In this document: in pieces, positions 45,145 through 52,500 of the stretch | How the letters are laid out: every line of letters begins with the position of its first letter | How positions within the stretch are numbered: the first letter of the stretch is position 1 | NCBI RefSeq assembly: GCF_003610555.1 | Contig: NZ_RAPQ01000010.1 | Location: 62,001 to 126,000, forward strand | Length of the DNA: 64,000 bases | Reading direction: 5' to 3' | Source of the DNA: Marinifilum flexuosum | Lineage (GTDB): Bacteria; Bacteroidota; Bacteroidia; Bacteroidales; Marinifilaceae | Notes under the pieces: generated by a model | What the model saw: the letters and a program-made list of their open reading frames with translations, nothing else | The model's database searches: none | Told to the model about the DNA's origin: nothing | Made by a program: the position numbers and the translations under genes

Positions 45145-46270
45145 CTTGAGTCCATTTTATAATGGTTTCCTTTTTTGGAGATTCTGATATACCCCACTTT
45201 CTACTATCCGATACAGTCTTATTATTTTCGACAAAGATACGCACCTTTTTCAATACATATAATTCTTTTATCACCTCCTTCAAATGCATTGGCCGGAAAC
45301 CTTCCCTGATAGTAAAATCAATTGCAGCAGAATTAGTAACTACCTCTTCACTTTCAAGATATTTAATCAATTTCTTCCTAAACAAAGAATGAAATCTGGT
45401 ATTTTCATGATTTGAAAACAAAGATGTTTGACTAGACTCCTTTACCTTAAAACATTTCCCATCATCTGTATTTTTAAAGGCAACTTTATTCATACATAAC
45501 ATTCCTGAAGGATGTCCTGTAATTAAAAAAAGAGAATTTTTACTACCTCCACCATCCAATAACACATAACGAACATACGGGACAGGATTCATTCTATTAA
45601 TCTTTATCTCTGTAAGAAGCCTTGACTTAATATCCGTCATAAATTCATGAATATCGTTATAGTCTGCCATACCCTTTTGAGTAAACTCTTCGATAAATAT
45701 TCGAGTTTTATGTTCCTTTTTAAATTTTGCAGACGTGAATCTATATGTGAAGAATACAGGTAGAAAAAGTAATACCTCAGAATGTGAAAGCAACATTAAA
45801 TTCTGCAAATCAACCATTTTAACATTTGAATAGGTAAAAGGATCTAGAAAAAAGAATTTAGGAATGGAACTTTTCTCTGGTCGCCTCACCAAATCTGGCA
45901 ATAAATCTTCGTATTTTTGGTTACGGATATGGATTTTTATAATATCTCTATTGAAAGAAAAAGCTGATATTTCTTTTTTTAAATTTTCTATATTTCCAAG
46001 ATCCTCATCATTGAATAAAACATGGACTTTTAGATTTTCTTTGGAATTAAACTTAGGATTTTTAAGAATGTAATTAAGCCTATTTAAAAGAATCAATGGA
46101 CTACCATTATGATCCCCATTTTTACCTGGTCCACAAAATAAATCTGCAATTAAACAACTTCCATAAGTCATTAATAACCTTGGTAAATATTCTATTATAT
46201 ACTCCTCGTAAATCTTTGTTTTCTGATAAGTTAAAACTGATTGTTTTTCAAAAAAAGCTTCGTTTTGCAT
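45125..46270 (-). CDS. tcmP: Three-Cys-motif partner protein TcmP
   Basis: A 381-residue protein that precedes and overlaps its DUF5131 partner. I chose the ATG at 46270 (MQNEAFFEKQSVLTYQKTK) because family members start near this motif and because the alternative ATG at 46336 lies inside a predicted -7 box. Conserved features: YQKTKIYEEYI, then ADLFCGPGKNGDHNGSPL (residues 42-59), which resembles the SAM-binding glycine loop of Rossmann methyltransferases. A middle region contains FFLDPFTYSNVKMVDLQNLM, a possible second Rossmann motif, and the C-terminus has a winged-helix-like region (FTIREGFRPMHLKEVIKELY). It looks more AT-rich than its neighbours, which fits horizontal acquisition. Function unknown. 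Confidence 0.85.
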   Translation of the reverse strand: MQNEAFFEKQSVLTYQKTKIYEEYIIEYLPRLLMTYGSCLIADLFCGPGKNGDHNGSPLILLNRLNYILKNPKFNSKENLKVHVLFNDEDLGNIENLKKEISAFSFNRDIIKIHIRNQKYEDLLPDLVRRPEKSSIPKFFFLDPFTYSNVKMVDLQNLMLLSHSEVLLFLPVFFTYRFTSAKFKKEHKTRIFIEEFTQKGMADYNDIHEFMTDIKSRLLTEIKINRMNPVPYVRYVLLDGGGSKNSLFLITGHPSGMLCMNKVAFKNTDDGKCFKVKESSQTSLFSNHENTRFHSLFRKKLIKYLESEEVVTNSAAIDFTIREGFRPMHLKEVIKELYVLKKVRIFVENNKTVSDSRKWGISESPKKETIIKWTQDEKNKN

Positions 46271-46329
46271 TATATAGATTAAAGGTCTGTTATTATTTTT
46301 ATTGATAAATATAATAAAAAAAAGGAATC

Positions 46330-46337
46330 CAAACATA
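46330..46337 (-). promoter_or_regulatory. Candidate -7 box for the TcmP cassette
   Basis: TATGTTTG on the minus strand fits TAnnTTTG. Transcription would start near 46323, giving a leader of about 50 nt to the ATG at 46270. No -33 TTTG is visible. Confidence 0.45.
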
Positions 46338-46494
46338 AATTTAAACCCTTTTAGCTTTGTAAATATTATCTGTACACCACCCCTTTGCCTATCCTTACGA
46401 AAAAATCCATTCTTGTGGCTTTAAACCCAAATGCTATCACTCATAAATAGCAGAATACTTTTAATCAAGACTGAAAGTCTTGCAGCATCAGCAA

Positions 46495-46607
46495 AGGGCA
46501 ACGCTCTTTGATCACAATTGTATAAAACCCCAAAGCCCTGAAGGGGCGAAAGCTCACGCCCCTTCAGGGCTATTCATTAATTTATTTGAAAAATAGGGCG
46601 TTGCCCT
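46495..46607. repeat. Nested palindromic repeat
   Basis: Outer arms AGGGCAACGC (46495-46504) and GCGTTGCCCT (46598-46607) enclose an inner perfect 14-bp hairpin, GCCCTGAAGGGGCG (46535-46548) with its complement (46557-46570) and an 8-nt loop. Elements of this kind (CCCTGAAGGGGCG plus AGGGCAACGCCCT) are widespread in Bacteroidota intergenic DNA. Confidence 0.7.
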
Positions 46608-46665
46608 ACTCTATTGCTTGCGCCTTTTCAAGGCTTACCGTAAATGACTTTGTTCTGTCTCCCCC

Positions 46666-46813
46666 GCTGCCGCACGAATCCTTTCGTGTGGCTTTAAATT
46701 CAATGCAAGCATTATCAGCTCATTTTGAATTTGACACTAAAAAAAAAGGTACTCGCATATTACTTACAAGTATTAACTGTTTACTCGCCACACGAAAGGA
46801 TTCGTGCGGCAGC
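46666..46813. repeat. Perfect 27-bp inverted repeat pair
   Basis: Bases 46666-46692 (starting GCTGCCGCACGAATCC) and 46787-46813 are exact reverse complements, separated by 94 bp of AT-rich sequence. Each arm also contains its own hairpin (CACGAATCCTTTCGTG). The 79-codon ORF across it has no recognisable product and is read as chance. Confidence 0.85.
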
Positions 46814-46842
46814 TTTGTGTAGAGCTATAAAACTAAAGTGCA

Positions 46843-46990
46843 ACTCCTACGGAGTATTAGCCTGTTAGATGAATTGAAGGCTACAATACTTTATGTTCTA
46901 CGGACAAATTAAAGTGGTGAACATACCGCGCAGCGGTTAAAGGATTGTAATCAGAATGATACGATTTTAATTATCCCTGTAGGGGATAAA
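46843..46990. repeat. Small palindrome cluster
   Basis: ACTCCTACGGAGT (46843-46855), ACCGCGCAGCGGT (about 46926-46938) and TTATCCC-TGTA-GGGGATAA (46972-46990) are short palindromes in an otherwise noncoding stretch. They resemble the CCCTGTAGGGG-type extragenic palindromes of Bacteroidota. Confidence 0.6.
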
Positions 46991-47159
46991 CCAATGCGAT
47001 ACAACTTTTATTGCCAATGCATTATAGAAAACACAAACTAAACTTGCCTGGCAAGTAAGCTAGCAAGAGTTTTTTCTCAATCATGACATTCAACATCTTT
47101 CCTATCAGCGATATTCTTTATCTTGTGCATGAAAATAAACACTAATAATTTACGATATC

Positions 47160-48569
47160 ATGAAAAAACTTACTGCATTTGCTTTGCTATTGGTGAGCAT
47201 CACCTTTGCAGCACAAGCACAATATGCTGAGTATTTTACGAACGCTACCATGCGTTTGGATTACAATCATATTGGTAATGCCAACGAAGAACACTTTGCT
47301 TTCGACCAAATGGTGAACGATGGCGAGTGGGCCGGAAGTAAAACTGCCTTGCTGGATGAACTGAACCTGGGCAAATACTTCTTCGAGATTAAAGATCCTA
47401 AAACTGGTAAATTACTATACTCACGAGGTTTCTCGAGCATTTACGGCGAGTGGGAAACGACTCCTGAGGCTGAAAAGGAATGGGGATCATTCCACGAATC
47501 GGTACGTTTTCCCTGGCCTAAGCAAGAGGTGGAATTAACAATCCTGAAAAGAAATATCAAGAATGGTTTCGATCCGGTTTGGACTTATATGGTAAATCCT
47601 GAACATCACCGTTCGTTCCGTGGCGAGGTGAAAAATCATTACACCACTCACGATATTGTGGTAAACGGAAATCCTGAAAAGCAAGTGGATATTGTGGTAT
47701 TGGGCGAAGGATATGCAAAGGAAGACATGCCAAAATTCAAGAAAGATGCGGAACGTTTTGCTGAGGTTCTTTTAAGCACTGAGCCTTTTGCCAAGTACAA
47801 AAACAAATTCTCCATTAGAGCGGTAGAAACTCCTTCTCCTGATTCTGGTGTAAACCATCCTCATCAGGACATTCATACCCGTTCGGCTCTATCGGTTACT
47901 TACGGTGCTTTCGGTTCGGAACGCTATGCTTTGGGTTACGACAATAAAACCATTAGAGATGCTTCGGCAGCTGTTCCTTACGAGTTTACCGCAATTCTAA
48001 TGAACGATTCGATTTATGGTGGTGGCGGTATCTACAACTTGTACATTACTGCTGCGGTTGACAATGCTTTCCAGGAGTATTTATTTGTTCACGAATTTGG
48101 TCATCACTTTGCTGATTTGGCAGATGAATATTACACATCGGCAACGGCCTATGAAATGGATGCTGAACACCTGGAGCCTTGGGAATTGAATGTTACCGCA
48201 AACACCGATCCTGAAACCATTAAATGGAAAGACATTGTAACACCAGGCACTCCAATTCCTACGCCTTGGGAAAAGAAAAAATACGACAAGCACAGTATCG
48301 AGGTACAGAAAAAGCGTGTAGAAATGCGCAAGGCCAAGGTAGAAGAAAAGGTAATGGAAGATTTCTTTATCAAGAAGCGCGAATGGGATGACAAGCTACT
48401 ATCGAATATGGAACACAGTGGTAAAGTAGGTGCTTTTGAAGGTGCTCAGTACAAATCGAAAGGTTTGTATCGTTCTGCTGCCAACTGTATCATGTTTACC
48501 CGTCACAATCAGTTTTGTCCGGCTTGCCAGAGAGCTATTAAATTGATTATTGATCAGACCACGAAATAA
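47160..48569 (+). CDS. Secreted M64 family metallopeptidase (IgA peptidase family)
   Basis: A 469-residue exported zinc peptidase. The signal peptide is residues 1-20 (FAAQAQ). An N-terminal beta domain (about 25-165) is followed by the peptidase domain, starting VDIVVLGEGYAKEDMPKFKKDAERF. Zinc ligands and catalytic Glu are visible in HEFGHHFADLADEYY (H311, E312, H315, then D322-E323 as in the family pattern HExGHxxxxLxDEY). The C-terminal NCIMFTRHNQFCPACQRAI carries the conserved cysteines. The family contains the IgA-cleaving Clostridium enzyme, but environmental members are general secreted peptidases, so no IgA activity is claimed. It is a single gene with its own terminator, flanked by repeats. 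Confidence 0.93.
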   Translation: MKKLTAFALLLVSITFAAQAQYAEYFTNATMRLDYNHIGNANEEHFAFDQMVNDGEWAGSKTALLDELNLGKYFFEIKDPKTGKLLYSRGFSSIYGEWETTPEAEKEWGSFHESVRFPWPKQEVELTILKRNIKNGFDPVWTYMVNPEHHRSFRGEVKNHYTTHDIVVNGNPEKQVDIVVLGEGYAKEDMPKFKKDAERFAEVLLSTEPFAKYKNKFSIRAVETPSPDSGVNHPHQDIHTRSALSVTYGAFGSERYALGYDNKTIRDASAAVPYEFTAILMNDSIYGGGGIYNLYITAAVDNAFQEYLFVHEFGHHFADLADEYYTSATAYEMDAEHLEPWELNVTANTDPETIKWKDIVTPGTPIPTPWEKKKYDKHSIEVQKKRVEMRKAKVEEKVMEDFFIKKREWDDKLLSNMEHSGKVGAFEGAQYKSKGLYRSAANCIMFTRHNQFCPACQRAIKLIIDQTTK

Positions 48570-48610
48570 GCTATTGGCTATTGGCTTTTAGCCATTGGTA
48601 ATTGGTTTAT

Positions 48611-48645
48611 AAACGGTTGTAAGTTTTACGCTTGCAGCCGTTTTT
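48611..48645 (+). terminator. Terminator after the M64 peptidase gene
   Basis: AAACGGTTGTAAG (48611-48623) pairs with CTTGCAGCCGTTT (48631-48643) using two G-T pairs, followed by T. Confidence 0.8.
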
Positions 48646-48658
48646 GTTACTTCTACAG

Positions 48659-48850
48659 CTTAAGCCGCTGGGGCTCTTTCTTTTTCCATTGATGAAAAAG
48701 AAAGCAAAAAATCTAGGGCGAGTAAGACCAAACCGCTTCTACTTGAAAACTTCAAGTGCGGCGGAGTGATCTTCGAACAAGTTCTCAGCTTCTCCGTCTT
48801 ACTATAAGTTATTCTTCGTATAAGCAGCTTGTCCTTCCAATGCCCCGAGG
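48659..48850 (+). repeat. Dispersed intergenic repeat, family 1, copy B
   Basis: Aligns over about 190 bp with the reverse complement of 2836-3022. The ACTTGAAAACTTCAAGT stretch is a palindrome. It lies after the M64 peptidase terminator and encodes no recognisable protein. Confidence 0.7.
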
Positions 48851-48875
48851 GCAACATAGTAAATTGGATTTGTTT

Positions 48876-48909
48876 CCTTCTCCTTGAGGAGAAGGATAGG
48901 ATGAGGTGA
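48876..48909 (+). repeat. Dispersed repeat, family 2, partial copy
   Basis: CCTTCTCCTTGAGGAGAAGG followed by ATAGGATGAGGTGA matches the 3' half of the copies at 52228-52335 and 52393-52500. Confidence 0.7.
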
Positions 48910-49066
48910 TCAAATAGAAGATTGCATATTCCGTCGCAAATAAACGATTCACTCCAAAGCAAGATAGCAGTTGCGACGATTTACTTGTCCCTTCAACCCT
49001 GGGCCTTGCCCCGGCTATTAATATTTGAGCCCTTCAGGCTCTTTCTTCATGCAGTAAATTCGTAAA

Positions 49067-49084
49067 GACAGCATTAATGCTGTC
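49067..49084. repeat. Perfect 18-bp palindrome
   Basis: GACAGCATTAATGCTGTC is self-complementary over its whole length. Nearby GAGCC-cttca-GGCTC (49027-49041) forms a small hairpin. Both lie in the repeat-rich gap after the M64 gene. Confidence 0.6.
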
Positions 49085-49225
49085 TCTACTAAAAGTATTT
49101 CTATGTAAGAATTGAGGAGAGTGATAGAAAGAATTGGAACACAACTCATCCATTCTGCAACAAACGTGTTACAAAACACACCCACTTCAATTCAACTTTT
49201 TCAATCTACATAAAGAAAAATATAA

Positions 49226-49233
49226 TACATTTG
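49226..49233 (+). promoter_or_regulatory. Candidate -7 box for the riboswitch-controlled receptor
   Basis: TACATTTG fits TAnnTTTG exactly. Transcription would start near 49239, right at the 5' end of the cobalamin riboswitch. Confidence 0.6.
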
Positions 49234-49239
49234 CCCTGA

Positions 49240-49431
49240 TTTTGGTGTTCGATTCATCTTTTTCGGATGATAGAATGAAAAGGGAATCCGGTGAGAATCC
49301 GGAACAGTACCCGCTACTGTAATTCTCGTTTTACCAAACTGGTGAAGCATAGGTGCGATACCTCTATGCCACTCCGATCTTTAGGAAAGGGGGAAGGCCA
49401 TCGCATTTGAGAAAAGTCAGGAGACCTGCCA
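49240..49431 (+). ncRNA. Cobalamin riboswitch
   Basis: The hallmark segments occur in order: GGGAATCCGGTGAGAATCCGG (with the usual paired GAATCCGG arms), ACAGTACCCGCTACTGT (the conserved ACNGTNCCCGCNACNGT hairpin), TGCCACT, GGGGGAAGGCC, and AAGTCAGGAGACCTGCC (the B12 box and its closing stem). It lies 146 nt before the TonB-dependent receptor ATG on the same strand. High adenosylcobalamin or another corrinoid would turn the receptor off. Ends are approximate. Confidence 0.96.
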
Positions 49432-49576
49432 AATAACAACTAATTACATTTTGCTTCCGGGAATCGAAGTACATGTATTGAACAAACGCGCGAGTTCGAT
49501 ATTTATATTCTTGTACCATTGTACTATGGTGTGGAGGTAAGGTGTTGTATTTTATTTATTACTAAAAAACAAGACC

Positions 49577-52087
49577 ATGCTTAAACGAGTTAGTTTATTA
49601 TTAATTACACTATTGTGTTTGCCAGCCGTTATTTGGGCTCAACAAAGTTTAAAAGGATTTGTACTCGACAAAGATTCGGGTAAACCTATCGAAGGTGCCA
49701 ACTTGTACCTTAAAGAGTTAAAACAAGGAACAAGCTCCTTAAAAGATGGAAGCTTTCACTTTCCTAATATCAAAGCAGAAGAGTACTTATTAAGCGTAAG
49801 TTTTGTAGGATATGAAGATTGTAAGTTGCTTATTGACACACGTAAAGCATCTAACGCAATTAAAATTGAAATCAAAAGAAATGTTACCATTTTGGATGGT
49901 GTAAACATCTCGGCCCAAGCAGTAAGAGAAACCGAACAGGTGGTAAAATTAGCTGCTCCTTTAAAAGATATTCCTCTTACCACTTCATCGGTTGGACAGG
50001 ATTTGATCAAACAAACCGGGGTAAACAGCATTCACGAAGCTTTAAAATACACTACTGGGGTAAAACCATTGGTAAACTATGGTGGTTTCCAAACCTTTAC
50101 CATGAGAGGATTTGGTGCTCCTGTAATCATGCTTGATGGTGTTCGCGACGAAAGAATGAACTTCTCGAACAGTGCTCCTTTCACTTCTTTGGCTGCAGTT
50201 GAAAGAATTGAATTTTTAAAAGGTCCTGCTTCGGTACTATACGGACACACTGCAGTTGGTGGTATCCTAAATGTGGTTCGCAAACAACCTACCAAAGATT
50301 TTCATGCCAACTTCTCAGCTAGCTACGGAAGCTGGAATACAACAAGAGTAGAGCTGGGTGCTGGTAACAAAATTAGCGACAAGTTATCGTACCGTTTCGA
50401 TGCTGGTTTTTCGAATACCGATGGCTGGAGAGATGCAGAAGACAAAACTTTAAATGGCTACCTGGCACTGAACTACGAAATGAGCGAAAACGATTTGTTT
50501 GAATTCCGTATAGCTGGAAACAATGATACTTATGGGACTGAAACAGGCTTGCCTTCGGTAAAGTACGATGTATTCGATACAAATGATAACTTGTTGTACA
50601 AGCAAGGTGAATTGCCAACTACCTTCGATCGTTCGCAACGCTACAACGACCCTGCGGATTTTCTGGATCATGAAAACTGGAATACTTCTATTAAATATAC
50701 AAGAAAGCTGAGCGAAAACTCTAAATTGCAGGTTCACACCGCTTATTCTGATGATTTAATTGACTACTTCTCGACTGAAGAGCTTAGCTATTTGACTTCT
50801 GACAATGCAATTTATGATTCTTACTACATGAAGGGAGATGCGAAGAAATACATTTGCCTGGATAGTCTTCAAAGAACATTCCCACTTCGCTTTTCGCACG
50901 AAACCAAGACTTTCCAGAACACCATTGATTTCAGCACCAAGTTTGATTTAGCTGGTTTGGAGCACAATTTTAATGCTGGTTATTTCTACATGTATATTGA
51001 TAGAAAGTCATATTCAGGTTATTCTGTTGGCACTGATGTAACAGGAGAAGGATTGTTTGCTAAGATCGCCGTAGTAAATCCAGTTTTGTACCAAGGTGAT
51101 TTGGAAACTAAGTTTTCGAAAGTTAAGATTTACAATGAGAATGTACATGGCTTATTCTTTCAGGATTTGGTAAGTGTTAGCTCTAAAGTAAAAGTACTTT
51201 TGGGAGCAAGATACGACAGATTTGATATGGGAAATCAGTCAGCCAAAGTGATGTCTGGCAGAAACATCAGCGATAAAACCGGACAAAAATCCATTATCAA
51301 CCACTCTCTCACTTACCGATTGGGAACCGTTTATCAGCCTTCTGAAAATTTATCGCTATATGCTTCTTACGCCAACTTCTTCAAGCCAAAAAGAACTGTC
51401 TTCAACGAGAATTACATCTATTTGGATAAGGATGGTAAAGAGTTTACCCCAACAAATGGTAAAGAAGTTTTTGAGCCTGAAGATGGTTACCAGTTAGAAG
51501 CTGGTTTTAAATATCAAAGCAACGCCAAACTGCACATCAATGGTAGTGTTTACTACATTAAAAAGAACAATATTGTTGAGTACCTAGGTAAATCAGATGA
51601 AGACAAACGAATTTACGGACAAGTAGGCGTAATTGATTCCAAAGGCTTCGATTTGGAATTAAACTACAAACCTTTCGATAATTTAAGCTTTATTGGAGGA
51701 TATGGTTTCAACATTGCCAAGTATCGCAAGTTCTCTGATAATGCATATCAAAACTCAAAAGAAGGCAATTACATCAGAAACAATCCTAAAAACCATGTAT
51801 TTGCATGGGCTTATTACAACTTACCAGAGAACATGATAAAAGGTTTAAGTCTTGGATTTGGTATGGATTACAATGATAAAATGTATGTGAACAGTTCAAA
51901 TTCATACAGTTTGCCACGCTATTTCCTGTTCGATGCATCAATTGATTATCGTAAAAAGAACTTTTATGGAAAGTTAAAAGCAAACAACCTATTTGATCAG
52001 AACTATTACTCAAGTACTGTATATTCTAATCAGTATATCCCGGGAATGGAGAGAAATTTCACCCTTACCGTTGGTATGGACATCTAA
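49577..52087 (+). CDS. TonB-dependent receptor, siderophore type, B12-regulated
   Basis: An 836-residue outer-membrane receptor. The signal peptide is residues 1-22 (AVIWAQ). A carboxypeptidase-regulatory-like domain follows (about 23-105, FVLDKDSGKPIEGANLYLKELKQG), then a plug (about 130-240) with VNSIHEALKYTTGVKP, MRGFGAPVIMLDGVRDERMN and FLKGPASVLYGHTAVGGILNVVRKQP, the pattern of FhuA-type siderophore receptors. The barrel ends RNFTLTVGMDI. The riboswitch in its leader means that expression responds to cobalamin, so corrinoid or a corrinoid-linked metal is the likely cargo despite the siderophore-like sequence. No btuCDF genes are adjacent. A terminator follows. Confidence 0.93.
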   Translation: MLKRVSLLLITLLCLPAVIWAQQSLKGFVLDKDSGKPIEGANLYLKELKQGTSSLKDGSFHFPNIKAEEYLLSVSFVGYEDCKLLIDTRKASNAIKIEIKRNVTILDGVNISAQAVRETEQVVKLAAPLKDIPLTTSSVGQDLIKQTGVNSIHEALKYTTGVKPLVNYGGFQTFTMRGFGAPVIMLDGVRDERMNFSNSAPFTSLAAVERIEFLKGPASVLYGHTAVGGILNVVRKQPTKDFHANFSASYGSWNTTRVELGAGNKISDKLSYRFDAGFSNTDGWRDAEDKTLNGYLALNYEMSENDLFEFRIAGNNDTYGTETGLPSVKYDVFDTNDNLLYKQGELPTTFDRSQRYNDPADFLDHENWNTSIKYTRKLSENSKLQVHTAYSDDLIDYFSTEELSYLTSDNAIYDSYYMKGDAKKYICLDSLQRTFPLRFSHETKTFQNTIDFSTKFDLAGLEHNFNAGYFYMYIDRKSYSGYSVGTDVTGEGLFAKIAVVNPVLYQGDLETKFSKVKIYNENVHGLFFQDLVSVSSKVKVLLGARYDRFDMGNQSAKVMSGRNISDKTGQKSIINHSLTYRLGTVYQPSENLSLYASYANFFKPKRTVFNENYIYLDKDGKEFTPTNGKEVFEPEDGYQLEAGFKYQSNAKLHINGSVYYIKKNNIVEYLGKSDEDKRIYGQVGVIDSKGFDLELNYKPFDNLSFIGGYGFNIAKYRKFSDNAYQNSKEGNYIRNNPKNHVFAWAYYNLPENMIKGLSLGFGMDYNDKMYVNSSNSYSLPRYFLFDASIDYRKKNFYGKLKANNLFDQNYYSSTVYSNQYIPGMERNFTLTVGMDI

Positions 52088-52190
52088 ATTTTAGGTTAAT
52101 ACACATCTATAGGCAATCTTACACTGTTTAAAAATTAGAAAAGAAAATAGAGATTTGCTTATATCCTTTGCTTAATTGCAAATAAAAAAG

Positions 52191-52222
52191 AAAAGGGCGA
52201 CCAGTTTGGGGTCGCCTTTTTT
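52191..52222 (+). terminator. Terminator after the receptor gene
   Basis: AAAAGGGCGACC (52191-52202) pairs with GGTCGCCTTTT (52210-52220) with one bulged G, followed by T. Confidence 0.85.
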
Positions 52223-52227
52223 CATCT

Positions 52228-52335
52228 GATTACCTCATCACCTGGGCCCGTCTCCTCCAGGAGAAGGGGAATTGTCTGCAACAAATGTGGGTTGGGTGTT
52301 CTCTTCCCCTTAAGGAGAAGGATAGGATGAGGTAA
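52228..52335. repeat. Dispersed repeat, family 2, copy 1
   Basis: Starts GATTACCTCATC and ends GATGAGGTAA (inverted ends). The middle has CTCCAGGAGAAGGGGAA, GTCTGCAACAAATGTG and GTGTTCTCTTC. It matches 52393-52500 closely. Confidence 0.8.
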
Positions 52336-52342
52336 GAAAGAA

Positions 52343-52374
52343 AGGGCCGCAAGTATTTCAACTTACAGCCCTTT
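52343..52374 (-). terminator. Possible galE operon terminator
   Basis: AAAGGGC (52343-52349) pairs with GCCCTTT (52368-52374). On the minus strand it runs into CCCTTTCTTTCTT, so it could close the galE transcript. It lies between the two repeat copies. Confidence 0.45.
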
Positions 52375-52392
52375 GTTCTATCTGGTAATATC

Positions 52393-52500
52393 GATTACCT
52401 CATCCCCCAACCCCTTCTCCTAAAGGTGAAGGGGAGTCGTCTGCAACAAATGTGCGTTTGGTGTTCTCTTCTCATTAAGGAGAAGAATAGGTTGAGGTGT
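52393..52500. repeat. Dispersed repeat, family 2, copy 2
   Basis: The second direct copy of the same 108-bp repeat, with GATTACCTCATC at its left end and TTGAGGTGT at its right end, which abuts the galE stop codon. It shares the CTGCAACAAATGTG and GTGTTCTCTTC blocks with copy 1. Confidence 0.8.

Noticed and set aside
46271-46336. N-terminal extension of TcmP from an ATG at 46336
   Set aside because: The extra 22 residues are low-complexity, family proteins start near MQNEAFFEKQ, and the ATG lies inside the predicted -7 box.
46586-46822. 78-codon plus-strand ORF
   Set aside because: It consists of palindromic repeat arms; the coding look comes from the inverted repeat.
47160-48569. Specific IgA-cleaving protease
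   Set aside because: Only the M64 family fold and motif are visible; substrate specificity cannot be inferred for a probable environmental organism.
49134-49322. 62-codon plus-strand ORF
   Set aside because: It runs into the cobalamin riboswitch, whose conserved RNA bases explain the sequence.
49577-52087. Calling the receptor BtuB
   Set aside because: The plug resembles siderophore receptors rather than BtuB; only the riboswitch links it to cobalamin.
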